A DNA stretch of 64,000 nucleotides from Rossellomorea aquimaris (GCF_020171925.1 NZ_JAIVAR010000003.1:248001-312000); one strand, 5' to 3'; positions 1 through 8,579 are shown, counted from the first letter of the stretch. The notes: generated by a model not told the origin, from the sequence alone. Translations and numbers: made by a program.

Positions 1-972
1 GAGATGGAAGACATGAACGGAAATAAGGATACGCTTTATGCCCAGCAAATTGTTGCCCGCTTGAAAAACGGTGACAGGAAGGGGGAGGAAATCCAGCTGG
101 ACAATGAATACTCCAATTCCGGGGCGTATGATCAACCCTATCATTCCGGGGATGAATTGTTCGTTACAATCGATAAGAATCACTCAGGAAGCGAACCATT
201 ATCCGGCCACATAGAAGAAGTCAAACGGGATAAATACTTGATGATCATGGCGTGGGTGTTCATCCTTCTATTATTGATTGTCGGTAAGAAGCAAGGACTT
301 TACTCCCTTATCACATTGGTCGTCAATGCAGGCATCCTTTCATATGCACTGGACGTTTACCTGGAATCGAACGATGTAAGTCTCTTAGCCGTTTGCAGTA
401 TCGGAGTGATCTTATTCACTGTGATATCCCTATTAATGGTGAATGGACTTAATGAAAAAACTTACGCAGCCGTTGTTGCAACATTGATTGCGACATTCAC
501 GACGCTCTTGATCAGCATCTTCGTTGTTTCGAACACAGCAGGAAATGGTCTCCGGTACGAAGAAATGCAATTCTTGACACGTCCATACGAAATGGTGTTC
601 ATGGCAGGGATCCTTATCGGATGCCTTGGGGCGGTGATGGACGTCGCAATCACCTTATCATCCTCGATGTTCAGTTTATATGAGAAAGACCCTTCCATAT
701 CAATCAAGGCTCTTACAAAATCAGGATTCGATATCGGAAAGGATATCATGGGGACCATGACCAATATTTTATTTTTCGTCTACATAAGCGGTGCCATCCC
801 TATGCTTATTCTTTATTTTAAAAATGCTTCACCACTTGGATTCACGGTTACCATGAACCTTTCACTGGAAACAGCCAGGGCTTTGACAGGCGGAATCGGC
901 ATTGTATTGACCATTCCGATCGCCATCTATGTTTCAATATTCTTTGTGAATAGAAAGAGGGCGGCACAATGA
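1..972 (+). CDS. YibE/F family membrane protein, 5' end outside the window
   Basis: The frame is open to the left edge; the first ATG in the window (position 4) has no visible ribosome site, so the true start probably lies upstream and an N-terminal membrane segment is missing. About 75 soluble residues with the family pattern of a small beta-rich domain (ARLKNGDRKGEEIQLDNE) precede about seven hydrophobic segments. YibE/F proteins are multi-pass membrane proteins of unproven function. The gene overlaps the next by four bases (ATGA), so the two are translationally coupled and the products may work together. Family assignment is fairly sure; function is not known. Confidence 0.8.
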   Translation, partial: EMEDMNGNKDTLYAQQIVARLKNGDRKGEEIQLDNEYSNSGAYDQPYHSGDELFVTIDKNHSGSEPLSGHIEEVKRDKYLMIMAWVFILLLLIVGKKQGLYSLITLVVNAGILSYALDVYLESNDVSLLAVCSIGVILFTVISLLMVNGLNEKTYAAVVATLIATFTTLLISIFVVSNTAGNGLRYEEMQFLTRPYEMVFMAGILIGCLGAVMDVAITLSSSMFSLYEKDPSISIKALTKSGFDIGKDIMGTMTNILFFVYISGAIPMLILYFKNASPLGFTVTMNLSLETARALTGGIGIVLTIPIAIYVSIFFVNRKRAAQ

Positions 973-1724
973 CGGTACAACTTTGGCTTGCCATCATCCT
1001 TCTTGTTCTGATGGTGGGAATCGGCGGCAGAAAGGGTGCACGCTCCTTTGTGGCTCTATTTCTCAATTTCGGGGTCCTGCTTCTGACTATCATCATGATG
1101 AATGATGCCAGTATGAATCCGATTATCCTGACACTGTTCGCTTGCATCTTCATCAGCTGCATTTCCCTGTTCTTCATAAGCGAGTTCAACATCAAGACGG
1201 TCACTGCATTCCTTTCGACGATCATCACCACAGGCTTTCTGCTCTTCTTCATCCTGATGTTGACTGAAAAGGCGATGATCCAAGGATTCAGCGAAGAAGA
1301 AATAGAGGAAATCGGGGCGTTCTCTCTCTATGTGGGGGTTGATTTTGTAAAAATCGGGGCGTCGATGATCATCATGAGCACAATCGGGGCCATCATTGAT
1401 TTAACCATTTCAATCTCATCCCCCATGCGTGAAATTGCATACCATAATCCATCCATCAGCCGGAAAGAACTATTCGCTTCCGGGATATCGATCGGGAGGG
1501 ATATTCTCGGGACCAGCACCAACACACTGTTCTTCGCTTTTTTCGGAGGATACATGGCATTATTGATCTGGTTCAAGGATCTCTCCTATTCCTTAGGGGA
1601 AATCATCAATTCGAAAGTATTCAGTTCGGAAATGATCTTCATCGGATCTGCCGGAATCGGGGTCGCGTTAGCCATTCCTGTCACCTCATGGATTACAGCG
1701 TATTATTTGGTAAAAAGAAGATGA
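969..1724 (+). CDS. YibE/F family membrane protein, second member of the pair
   Basis: 251 residues, almost entirely hydrophobic (about seven membrane segments). It shares with its upstream neighbour the pattern SIS(I/K)..L..SG..IG(R/K)D I(L/M)GT.TN.LFF, so the pair looks like an ancient duplication in which this copy lacks the N-terminal soluble domain. It starts within the stop of the previous gene and is followed directly by a strong terminator, so it closes the operon. Function unknown; a heteromeric membrane complex with the first gene is an inference from coupling. Confidence 0.82.
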   Translation: MTVQLWLAIILLVLMVGIGGRKGARSFVALFLNFGVLLLTIIMMNDASMNPIILTLFACIFISCISLFFISEFNIKTVTAFLSTIITTGFLLFFILMLTEKAMIQGFSEEEIEEIGAFSLYVGVDFVKIGASMIIMSTIGAIIDLTISISSPMREIAYHNPSISRKELFASGISIGRDILGTSTNTLFFAFFGGYMALLIWFKDLSYSLGEIINSKVFSSEMIFIGSAGIGVALAIPVTSWITAYYLVKRR

Positions 1725-1730
1725 TGGTTC

Positions 1731-1761
1731 GGGACAGCGGATTGGTTCGCTGTCCTTTTTT
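1731..1761 (+). terminator. Rho-independent terminator of the YibE/F operon
   Basis: Stem GGACAGCG (1732-1739) pairs with CGCTGTCC (1748-1755), followed by six T. It lies 7 bases after the stop of the second YibE/F gene. Confidence 0.85.
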
Positions 1762-2313
1762 GTTCAAAACCTGGATTGATAAGATTTTTCTGTATATATC
1801 TTGGATGAAGGCTCTTACAGGAGGTTGCTTAGCTGGTCCGCAATTGAGGCTCACTTGTTCCCGACCCCTGTTCCTTACGATGAAATTTTGACAAAACGGC
1901 ATGATTATTTTATTTAAGGGTGGAATAATTTACAGGAAGGGCATAATTATCTTTTTGAAGGGCGCAATCCTTCCAAAGAAGGGTAGAATGATTTTGTTGA
2001 AAGGAGGAATGACCCAAAACCTTCACTATTATAGACCTCAAAGAAGGGCAAAACGGAGTCTTCAATGGGTGTCATGATTCAATAAGGTGACAAATCTTCT
2101 AATCGAACCCCGATCAAGGGCCGATCTCCTCTTCAAAAGACCCAATTATTAAATAAGATTTATATCAGCCAAGTATCCCCCCAAAAAAAACATGCCCCAA
2201 AATTCAAAAAAGACCTAACCATAAAATAACAACCACCATGAAGGAAAAGACCCTTCACTCGGCGAATAATCCCCTTTGAATCTCAAATAAAAATGTCACT
2301 AAGGAGAAGCGCT
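1762..2313. other. Gene-free stretch upstream of the acyltransferase
   Basis: No open frame with a credible ribosome site in 550 bases. It contains the 21-bp-period array at 1899-1989. The rest is A/T-rich and I could not assign a promoter with confidence. Confidence 0.6.
1899..1989 (-). repeat. Phased 21-bp array A (core ATTNYRCCCTT, minus strand)
   Basis: Read on the minus strand, the cores ATTCTACCCTT, ATTGCGCCCTT, ATTATGCCCTT, ATTCCACCCTT and ATCATGCC follow one another at exactly 21 bp each. The 10 bases between cores differ from unit to unit. The same kind of array occurs at 12661, 13813, 24098 and 50366. It lies between a terminator and the acyltransferase gene. Confidence 0.75.
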
Positions 2314-3459
2314 ATGGACAATAGGCACGTTTTGCGAAGAGATGATTTGGACTGGATGAAGGTGATTGCCACACTGCTTGTGTTTTTATACCATTGTTCG
2401 ATGTTCTTGAATCCGTTTGATTGGCATGTGAAGAACAATGAACTTGACAGCACTCTCGTACTGACTTTCTCCCTGCTGGTCGGCGGATGGATCATGCCGG
2501 TCTTCTTCATCATCTCTGGAATCAGTTCGCATTACTCATTACGTAAGAGGAGCTCGTTGATTTATATGAAGGAGAGAGCGGTACGCCTTGGCATCCCGCT
2601 ATTGTTCGGGGCATTGATCCTTTCACCGCCACAAGTGTATATAGAGCGGGTTTCAAACCATCAATTTTCAGGCACCTTCTGGGCGTTCCTTCCCCACACC
2701 TTTGATGGGTTGTATCTCGAAATCGGGGGATCTGGGAATTTTGCATTTTTCGGCCTGCATTTATGGTATTTGCTCGCACTGATCTTATTTTCCCTGATCA
2801 CCCTGCCCATTTTTAAGAGGATGGGGCCTTTAAAAATCGTGAACTGGAAGCATATCGCGGCTCTCCATCTCGCCATCATCATAGCGACTCTTTTCATCAG
2901 CTCGGTAAAGCTTGGAGGTTGGGATTTAGTCGTGTATCTCCTCTTTTTCATATCGGGGTATTACCTATTCGGCTCCGAAGGCTTGCAACCATTTTTGAAG
3001 AAGGCTTTTCCCATTCACATCACTCTTGGGGTATTGGGGATCTTGATATATGCCGTATGGTTTCACTCAGGGATGCCCTCACAGGGGACAGTGCAATCTG
3101 CTCTATTCATGATTTCATTAGTTATTGGCAGCTTGAATTTGGTCCTATCCTTCTTTCACCTGGCCCATATTCAATTGTCCTTCGGCAATCGATTGCTTAC
3201 CTATTGCAGTGAGGCATCTCTTCCTTTTTATATCCTACATCAGCCTGTGATTGTGATCATCGGCTTTTGGATCAAGGATCTAAGCTGGTCGATCCCTGTC
3301 AAAGGTTTTTTCCTTGTGTGTATGTCCTTTCTGACGATATGGATTTTATATGATCTAATCGTTCGAAGGGTAGCCGTTCTCAGATTCTTATTCGGACTGA
3401 AAGGGAGGAAAGGGACTCGGCCGGTTTCCCCTTCACCTGAACATGGTGTCCAACGATAA
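2314..3459 (+). CDS. Acyltransferase family 3 (OafA/YrhL-like) membrane protein
   Basis: About ten hydrophobic segments and the family features: an early H in FLYHCSMF after the opening DLDWMKVIATLLVF, and R-rich cytoplasmic loops (MKERAVRLGIPLL). Such enzymes move acyl groups (often acetyl) onto sugars or envelope polymers at the membrane. I chose ATG 2314 over the in-frame ATG at 2293 because AAGGAG sits 7 bases before 2314, giving 381 residues. Acceptor unknown. It stands alone between the repeat region and a shared terminator hairpin, which its stop codon overlaps. Confidence 0.85.
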   Translation: MDNRHVLRRDDLDWMKVIATLLVFLYHCSMFLNPFDWHVKNNELDSTLVLTFSLLVGGWIMPVFFIISGISSHYSLRKRSSLIYMKERAVRLGIPLLFGALILSPPQVYIERVSNHQFSGTFWAFLPHTFDGLYLEIGGSGNFAFFGLHLWYLLALILFSLITLPIFKRMGPLKIVNWKHIAALHLAIIIATLFISSVKLGGWDLVVYLLFFISGYYLFGSEGLQPFLKKAFPIHITLGVLGILIYAVWFHSGMPSQGTVQSALFMISLVIGSLNLVLSFFHLAHIQLSFGNRLLTYCSEASLPFYILHQPVIVIIGFWIKDLSWSIPVKGFFLVCMSFLTIWILYDLIVRRVAVLRFLFGLKGRKGTRPVSPSPEHGVQR

Positions 3460-3504
3460 AAGGGTCCTTCCCCATTGCTCCCATGCAGTGGGGAAGGACC
3501 CTTT
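3458..3504. terminator. Bidirectional terminator hairpin
   Basis: AAAGGGTCCTTCCCCA pairs perfectly with TGGGGAAGGACCCTTT around a 14-base loop. It lies between two converging genes; the minus-strand T run is the better one, so it serves mainly the cupin/ferritin-like gene. Confidence 0.8.
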
Positions 3505-3514
3505 CCTGTCTATA

Positions 3515-4417
3515 TCACCAATACGTTCGCCCATGTCCCGCTTCCTCTGCAGCCATGGCATCGGCTTTTGTCTGATGAACGGTACCCTTTGGGTGCTGAG
3601 GCGGTGCATAAATTGAATAAAGCTTAAGTGGCTCGCTTCCGGTGTTGGTCAGGTTATGCCAAGTGCCGGCTGGAATGATAATGGCATAATCCGCTTCGAC
3701 ATTCCGTTTATAGGTAAGATTATTAGGATCATTCCCCATCTCCACGATACCCTGCCCCTGCTCGATGCGAAGGAACTGGTCAAGCTTCGGATGAATTTCA
3801 AAACCGATGTCATCTCCGACATCGATGCTCATCAGCGTCAATTGCAGATGATCCCCCGTCCATAACGCTGTTCGGAACGCCTCATTTTGAAGCGTCGCCT
3901 CATCGATATTCACGGTATATGGATCTGGCCCGTAATCCGTCCGATTCCATGCAGATGCCCCCAAATTCCTCAATAAGTCCGCATGGTGCCATTCTCCCTT
4001 GCAAGCGTCGACGAACGCTTCATAGATCGTGGGATCCCCTGTGAGCATCGTACCAAGGCGATAGTGCTCATAGCTTTCGATTTCCGCCTCATAGCCCCTC
4101 TCGAGACCTTCCTCATAATGACTAAAAGTAAGAGGCTCGATGCTATACATCGGCTGTACTCCCATCATTGAGGTGTAAAGGTTGGTCAGCTGAAACCATT
4201 GCCCTCTTTCCTCTTCCGCAATTTGCAATAACTGACTCCTATGGTCTTCGTGCGGCGCCACATCCGCCAATCTTCTATAAAAATCCGTCGCTGTCGCTTT
4301 GCCGATAATCCCATTCAATAACACTTCCACTACCTGCTGATGTTGTTCATGTCCCCTGCTGAAATCCCCAGGGTGATGAAAAGCTGCATAAGTATGATAC
4401 GGACCGTACATCCTCAC
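3515..4417 (-). CDS. Ferritin-like domain fused to a cupin domain
   Basis: 300 residues in two parts. Residues about 20-145 are helical with spaced E and H residues (HEDHRSQ, AEEERGQW, HYEEGLERGYEAEIESYEHY, GEWHHADLL), like a ferritin-like di-metal bundle. Residues about 175-285 form a cupin with GFEIHPKLDQFLRIEQGQG and PAGTWHNLTNTG, the two metal-binding cupin motifs. The role is not known; metal-dependent chemistry or storage is an inference. The N-terminal PYHTYAAFHHP is rich in H and Y. Single gene, closed by the bidirectional hairpin at 3458-3504. Confidence 0.7.
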   Translation of the reverse strand: MRMYGPYHTYAAFHHPGDFSRGHEQHQQVVEVLLNGIIGKATATDFYRRLADVAPHEDHRSQLLQIAEEERGQWFQLTNLYTSMMGVQPMYSIEPLTFSHYEEGLERGYEAEIESYEHYRLGTMLTGDPTIYEAFVDACKGEWHHADLLRNLGASAWNRTDYGPDPYTVNIDEATLQNEAFRTALWTGDHLQLTLMSIDVGDDIGFEIHPKLDQFLRIEQGQGIVEMGNDPNNLTYKRNVEADYAIIIPAGTWHNLTNTGSEPLKLYSIYAPPQHPKGTVHQTKADAMAAEEAGHGRTYW

Positions 4418-4489
4418 TCATTCCCTTCAGATTAATACCACCATATACTATGCAGCAATCCCACTCATGTGCGTTCGCCCATACAAACA

Positions 4490-4541
4490 AAGGTACGTCC
4501 CTCACCGAGTTAACGCATTACCGCATCGAGGGACGTACCTT
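4490..4541. repeat. GGGAC-arm hairpin element, copy 1 (likely also a terminator)
   Basis: AAGGTACGTCCCTC (4490-4503) pairs with GAGGGACGTACCTT (4528-4541). The loop contains TTAACGCATTACCGCATC. A second copy with the same arms and a nearly identical loop lies at 5940-5991, on the other side of the histidine kinase gene. Confidence 0.75.
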
Positions 4542-4545
4542 ATAA

Positions 4546-5832
4546 TCAGATGATTTCCTTTTCCATGTCTTCTCCTGATACCGGGAATGACAAGATGATG
4601 GATGTTCCTTTGTTCTTCTTGCTGTGTACTTTCACGGTTCCTTCCATTGCTGCCGCCAGTTGAAAGACGGTCATCATTCCAAGGCCCGTGCCATTCTTCC
4701 CTTTCAGTGAAAAATACGGTTCACCGAGGCGCATGACTTGTTCCCTCGTCATACCGATTCCGTTGTCCGCGATTTCTACTACGAGTCGCCCTGCTTTCTC
4801 ATAGCTTAGGATCTTCAGCACGCCTCCTGAATCCATCGCTTCGATGCCGTTTTTCATAACGTTGATCAGTACTTGCTGCAACTTATTCGGATCCCCGAGG
4901 ATCGAGCGATGATGTAAGATGTCCATTTCCACAATGACGCCCTTTTTAACCGCAAGGGGCATGATGATCTCATTGGATCTCCCAATTTCCCTAGTGACGT
5001 CCACCTCGACTTTCACTTCGGGATGTGGCTTGGCAAAGTTCAAATACTGATTGATCACCTCCGTCGCCCTGTCGATCTCACTGACCGCTATCTTTGAAAG
5101 TTCGGTATTTGTCGGGGCATCGGATGGGTTTTCATTGATTAATTGCAGAAACCCCTTAACCGTCGTGAGCGGATTCCTGACCTCATGACTCATGCTTGCA
5201 GCCAGATGGCTGACCACTTGCATCTTTTCATATTTGATCGCTTCGAGCTGGAGCATGTAGGTTGTTCTGATCATTTCACATAGATAAAACACAAAGAAAG
5301 TGGAAGCCGCGAGCGTAAAAGAATAGATGCTGAACGCCGAAAAGTCACGGTAATCCATCATAAGCAAAGGCAACAGGAAGGCGAGCAGCGAATAACAAAA
5401 TGAGAAACAAGTAAACCAATACACTCTCTTGACCCAAGACTTCTCAGACAGGGTGGGGAGCAAATAGTAGACCGCAATGGCTGAAAGAAGGGTGAGCACT
5501 ATCGCGGATGCCACTCCGGAGCCCATGAATACAAAGCGGGTCGCGATCATTGTCACCGCCAGAGGAGGCAAGACCTTCCTTCCTCCATATATTCCTCCCA
5601 ATAAAAAAGGGATGAAGCGGAGGTCATAGAAAAGCCCGTCTTCCAATTCTACAGATAAGAGCATGCTCAGTATGATCAAGAATGTACTAAGGATATAAAT
5701 GAGAAAGGAACTTAAACGGATATTGATGAATACTTTTTGATTGGAAAGATGATAGAAGTTCACTAATAGAATCACGATGAGAATGACAAGGAGGTTAATT
5801 AGCAAACCGTTAAATAACTCAGTATGGACCAT
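4546..5832 (-). CDS. KinB-like membrane histidine kinase
   Basis: 428 residues, the same length as B. subtilis KinB. Six hydrophobic segments fill residues 1-190, followed by a HisKA domain with the phosphoacceptor in MSHEVRNPLTTVKGF (about residue 215) and an ATPase domain with N (VMKNGIEAM), G1 (DNGIGM) and G2 (GKNGTGLGM) boxes. The H-box resembles that of sporulation kinases feeding the Spo0 phosphorelay, and no response regulator gene lies beside it, as is usual for such orphan kinases. Start supported by GGAGG 8 bases upstream. Role in sporulation is an inference. Confidence 0.8.
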   Translation of the reverse strand: MVHTELFNGLLINLLVILIVILLVNFYHLSNQKVFINIRLSSFLIYILSTFLIILSMLLSVELEDGLFYDLRFIPFLLGGIYGGRKVLPPLAVTMIATRFVFMGSGVASAIVLTLLSAIAVYYLLPTLSEKSWVKRVYWFTCFSFCYSLLAFLLPLLMMDYRDFSAFSIYSFTLAASTFFVFYLCEMIRTTYMLQLEAIKYEKMQVVSHLAASMSHEVRNPLTTVKGFLQLINENPSDAPTNTELSKIAVSEIDRATEVINQYLNFAKPHPEVKVEVDVTREIGRSNEIIMPLAVKKGVIVEMDILHHRSILGDPNKLQQVLINVMKNGIEAMDSGGVLKILSYEKAGRLVVEIADNGIGMTREQVMRLGEPYFSLKGKNGTGLGMMTVFQLAAAMEGTVKVHSKKNKGTSIILSFPVSGEDMEKEII

Positions 5833-5939
5833 CAGGAAAGCCTCCGTTATTTAAAGTCTAATTAACTCTAAAATATAAGCAAAAACAATCTATCACCATT
5901 ATAACGGAAATCGAACAGAAACATAGAATTTCCTTTTTG

Positions 5940-5991
5940 AAGGTACGTCCCGCGTCGCATTAACGTATTAACGCATCGCGGGAGGTACCTT
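5940..5991. repeat. GGGAC-arm hairpin element, copy 2
   Basis: AAGGTACGTCCCGCG pairs with CGCGGGAGGTACCTT (one mismatch). The loop holds TTAACGTATTAACGCATCG, matching copy 1 (4490-4541) almost base for base. It lies upstream of the kinase, where a terminator is not needed, so it behaves as a dispersed element. Confidence 0.7.
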
Positions 5992-6079
5992 CAAACCGTA
6001 GCACATTGGAACGTTTTAGCTTGGTAGGGCACGGGGAATATAGTTGCTATCAATCCATGATAAAGTAGGAGGAACTTCA

Positions 6080-6199
6080 ATGCTTGGAACAACAGGATTT
6101 ACACTCTATTTGATTTTGCCGCTGATCCTCATCTTGATCCTGATCGGGGTGACGATCAGGTTTTTTAAAGTGAAAGCAAAGAAGGATAAGGATTTTTGA
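6080..6199 (+). CDS. 39-residue single-pass membrane protein
   Basis: A short frame begins at ATG 6080, 6 bases after a strong AGGAGG. The product starts MLGTTGFTLYL, continues as one hydrophobic helix (ILPLILILILIGVTI) and ends with a basic tail (KVKAKKDKDF). It is followed by a perfect terminator hairpin at 6229-6256. Ribosome site, helix and terminator together support a real gene. Function unknown. Confidence 0.65.
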   Translation: MLGTTGFTLYLILPLILILILIGVTIRFFKVKAKKDKDF

Positions 6200-6228
6200 T
6201 CGTCTTTCATTTCATAGAATGAACAATA

Positions 6229-6258
6229 GACGCTTGGAGAAGTTTCTCCAAGCGTCTT
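6229..6258. terminator. Terminator hairpin between converging genes
   Basis: GACGCTTGGAGAA pairs with TTCTCCAAGCGTC around GT. It serves the 39-residue membrane protein on the plus strand and possibly the kinase-fold gene on the minus strand. Confidence 0.7.
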
Positions 6259-6279
6259 CGTATGATTTCAGGCATTCAT

Positions 6280-6840
6280 TTACAACAACCCAAACCTTTG
6301 TATAATCTTTTCAGCGACCTCATGCGGACTCAATCGTGAATTATTGATCTTCATATAATTCTCTTTATCTATTTCACCTTCATTGGAATTCAGGCGGAGT
6401 CTATCCAGCGAAGCCAATAATCTCCGCTCCGAATCTTCCACATCTCGTTTAGAAGGCTTATGGGCCAATCGGTTCGGTGTCTTATTCCGCTCCAATCTCA
6501 CGTCGAGATCGGACTCCAATTCCACGAAATAGACCTCTCCTCCGTTGGATTTGAAGATATCCGTCACCTTATCGACCCATTCCCAATCTTCCTTCTCATT
6601 AAATGCCCACATAAATGTGAAAATCATCCCGTCCTGATCAGTTTTAGAAAAGGATTCAAAGATTTCTTCCCGCATCATCGAAGATAATCTCCACATTTCA
6701 TCCGTAAATCCAAAAAACGGCTGAAGCAATTCAATTGTCATATGATTATGAAACAGCTTCAAACCCGTCTTCTTTTCTAACTCCTGCCCTACCGTCATCT
6801 TCCCCACTGCTTGAGGGCCGAACAATAATACCAACTTCAT
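6280..6840 (-). CDS. P-loop nucleotide kinase-like protein (AAA/shikimate-kinase fold)
   Basis: 186 residues opening with MKLVLLFGPQAVGKMT, a Walker A motif directly at the N-terminus as in small-molecule kinases of the adenylate/shikimate kinase fold. A second segment GEVYFVELESDLDVRLERN resembles the region before the lid in these kinases (substrate-binding arginines). Length fits. Substrate unknown. Start supported by GGGGGA 4-9 bases upstream. Single gene. Confidence 0.7.
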   Translation of the reverse strand: MKLVLLFGPQAVGKMTVGQELEKKTGLKLFHNHMTIELLQPFFGFTDEMWRLSSMMREEIFESFSKTDQDGMIFTFMWAFNEKEDWEWVDKVTDIFKSNGGEVYFVELESDLDVRLERNKTPNRLAHKPSKRDVEDSERRLLASLDRLRLNSNEGEIDKENYMKINNSRLSPHEVAEKIIQRFGLL

Positions 6841-6930
6841 GCTTTTCCCCCATTTATGTTCATGAAAATTTCCGTTGTGTCCAAACTCTCTGTCCTCTTC
6901 AACGAATCTGCCATTCTATGGTTCTAAAGA

Positions 6931-7311
6931 TCAAAAAACACCATTCTCATTCGGCGACTCTTCCGGTATGGGTTGTCCCACATCCCATAATTCAACGATC
7001 CTGCCATTACGGAAGCGGAAGATATGGACCACGACCGCACCGACGTCATCACGATGCTGTTTCACATGTGAATGCACCGCAACGGTTTCACCTTCTTCGA
7101 TCGCCATTTTCACTTCGAAAACCTTATCTGGATTCACAGCGGCATTCTCTTCCATCGCCCGCATCAATGATGCTGCATCACCTGGAAAATAAGGATTGTG
7201 GTGGAGAAATCCAGAATCTGCATAACGATCATAAGCTTCCCGTACTTGTCCCGAAGCCACCAGTTCAAGGAACGAGACGGCACTCTTTTTATTCGAATTG
7301 TGTTCTATCAT
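6931..7311 (-). CDS. SnoaL-like / NTF2-fold protein
   Basis: 126 residues with the SnoaL-like layout: helix (AVSFLELVASGQVREAYDRY), FLHHNPYFPGDAASLMRAM, then strands ending FRFRNGRIVELWDVGQPIPE, the usual close of this family. Such domains act as small-molecule isomerases, cyclases or hydrolases, or only bind ligands. A GAAGGA site lies 8 bases before ATG. No neighbours suggest a pathway. Confidence 0.75.
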   Translation of the reverse strand: MIEHNSNKKSAVSFLELVASGQVREAYDRYADSGFLHHNPYFPGDAASLMRAMEENAAVNPDKVFEVKMAIEEGETVAVHSHVKQHRDDVGAVVVHIFRFRNGRIVELWDVGQPIPEESPNENGVF

Positions 7312-7359
7312 GTTAATCGTCCTTCCGTATGTAAGATGATCTTCATCAAGGCTTCATCC

Positions 7360-7596
7360 TTATCCCCAATAGGTTACAGAAAATAAAAGTGCAAAGGCAA
7401 TGACAAAACAGGCCAACAACCCAATGCGCATCCTTTTACTCGTAGTCGGCATAAGTAGCGGGAACGTCATAAAGGACCCGATCCCTGCAATGAAAAATGC
7501 GTATTGTGAAGGAGGATCAGGGAACGTAACAATCCCTATGGTGACCAGACACAGAATAAGAAAGAGGTTAAACACAATCCTCCATTTTTTAGCCAC
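7360..7596 (-). CDS. 78-residue small membrane protein
   Basis: Three hydrophobic segments after a basic start (MAKKWRIVFNLFLILCLVTI). I place the start at GTG 7596, which is 7 bases after AAGGAGG; an upstream in-frame GTG (7602) overlaps the ribosome site. No family recognised. Confidence 0.6.
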   Translation of the reverse strand: MAKKWRIVFNLFLILCLVTIGIVTFPDPPSQYAFFIAGIGSFMTFPLLMPTTSKRMRIGLLACFVIAFALLFSVTYWG

Positions 7597-7640
7597 TTGC
7601 ACTCCTCCTTACTAAGCTATCTACAAACCAGACGCCACCC

Positions 7641-7853
7641 CTAAATTAAAACCGAAAAACATAGGATCGATGTTGCCCAAAAAACATAACCGACTTTTCT
7701 TTTTTTCTGAAATTCTTCCATTCCCATCACAACCATCATCACGCCCATCAAAAAGATGACGATTGGCAAAGAATCGACGTTATCCGTGATAAGCCCGTGA
7801 CCGGCAAAGGCCAAGGCGATCAAACTTATTATTTTTCTCAAGATTTTCAGCAA
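7641..7853 (-). CDS. DUF3953-like small membrane protein
   Basis: 70 residues: hydrophobic helix, ITDNVDSLPIVIFLMGVMMVVMGMEEFQKKRKVGYVFW, then a last hydrophobic segment. This matches the DUF3953 pattern (MG(M/I)E(E/Q).Q..R). It starts at TTG 7853 with an AGGGGGGG ribosome site. A second family member lies at 46455-46703, also with a TTG start, as the last gene of the ECF sigma operon. Function unknown. Confidence 0.65.
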   Translation of the reverse strand: MLKILRKIISLIALAFAGHGLITDNVDSLPIVIFLMGVMMVVMGMEEFQKKRKVGYVFWATSILCFSVLI

Positions 7854-7973
7854 AGGTATGCCCCCCCTATGAACGCTAAATCCCCACCCTTATTTTACCA
7901 TAACCAGTCATAAAAATATGCCCCTACTCCTAATGAGAAGGCAAGCTTACGATTCCGAAAAAATCGTCTTGCC

Positions 7974-7989
7974 ATGAAACGCGTTTCAT
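7974..7989. promoter_or_regulatory. Perfect 16-bp palindrome, possible operator
   Basis: ATGAAACGCGTTTCAT lies in the 285-base gap between the DUF3953-like gene and cwlJ. It resembles LacI-family sites, but the centre is GC rather than the CG needed for a CcpA cre box. A second hairpin (GAAGGGGG / CCCCCTTC) follows at 8052-8072. Confidence 0.4.
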
Positions 7990-8138
7990 ACTGTAGGATA
8001 AAGGAGGAAGGGATTGGCGTAACGCATCCTGCGGCGTGACGATCCCTTTCAGAAGGGGGCCAGTCCCCCTTCATCGTTTAAGCAATATCATGTAAAAAGA
8101 GAACCCCAAATTGAAGTCCCCTCTTAAATCGAAAAAAC

Positions 8139-8579
8139 TTATCCAGTATAAACACTTGCACACGTACCAGCTGCCGGCTCATAATAACAGTGATTTTTAA
8201 ATTGACCGGAAAACGGTTGATTGTACCATGTCGGAGGACACGGCGCGTATGGATTGAAATACCAGAGTGCATACTTTGCTGGATGTTGGCTCCAGTAATC
8301 CAAATTTTTCTTGGCTAACTTTTTCTCAACCGACCTTGCCCGGTTGTAGAAGAGGTTTCCTTTTTGAACTGCCTCGAACGAGTAATTCCCACCTTGCACT
8401 TGAAAAATGACCTGACGGATGGTCCTTACCTTTTTAAAATCCAAACATTCCGCTTTCGCACGATTGACGATGACATTCCCGACGTATAACATCCCTTGTT
8501 TCCCTTCACCTTCGGCTTCCGCTCTCATCATCCTTGCCATCAAGGCAACGTCTGCATCCGTATATTTCACTCTTGGCAT
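8139..8579 (-). CDS. cwlJ: Spore cortex cell-wall hydrolase CwlJ
   Basis: 146 residues, close throughout to B. subtilis CwlJ: an opening like DVALMARMMRAEAEGEGKQG with the glutamate of the SleB/CwlJ hydrolase domain, VGNVIVNR, and the C-terminal PAKYALWYFNPYAPCPPTWY and GTCASVYTG blocks. CwlJ sits in the spore coat and degrades cortex peptidoglycan during germination, notably with calcium-dipicolinate. ATG 8579 is preferred over GTG 8588 because GAGG lies 8 bases upstream. Its usual partner gerQ is not adjacent here. Confidence 0.88.
   Translation of the reverse strand: MPRVKYTDADVALMARMMRAEAEGEGKQGMLYVGNVIVNRAKAECLDFKKVRTIRQVIFQVQGGNYSFEAVQKGNLFYNRARSVEKKLAKKNLDYWSQHPAKYALWYFNPYAPCPPTWYNQPFSGQFKNHCYYEPAAGTCASVYTG

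Noticed and set aside
7974-7989. CcpA cre site
   Set aside because: Centre is GC where the cre consensus needs CG.
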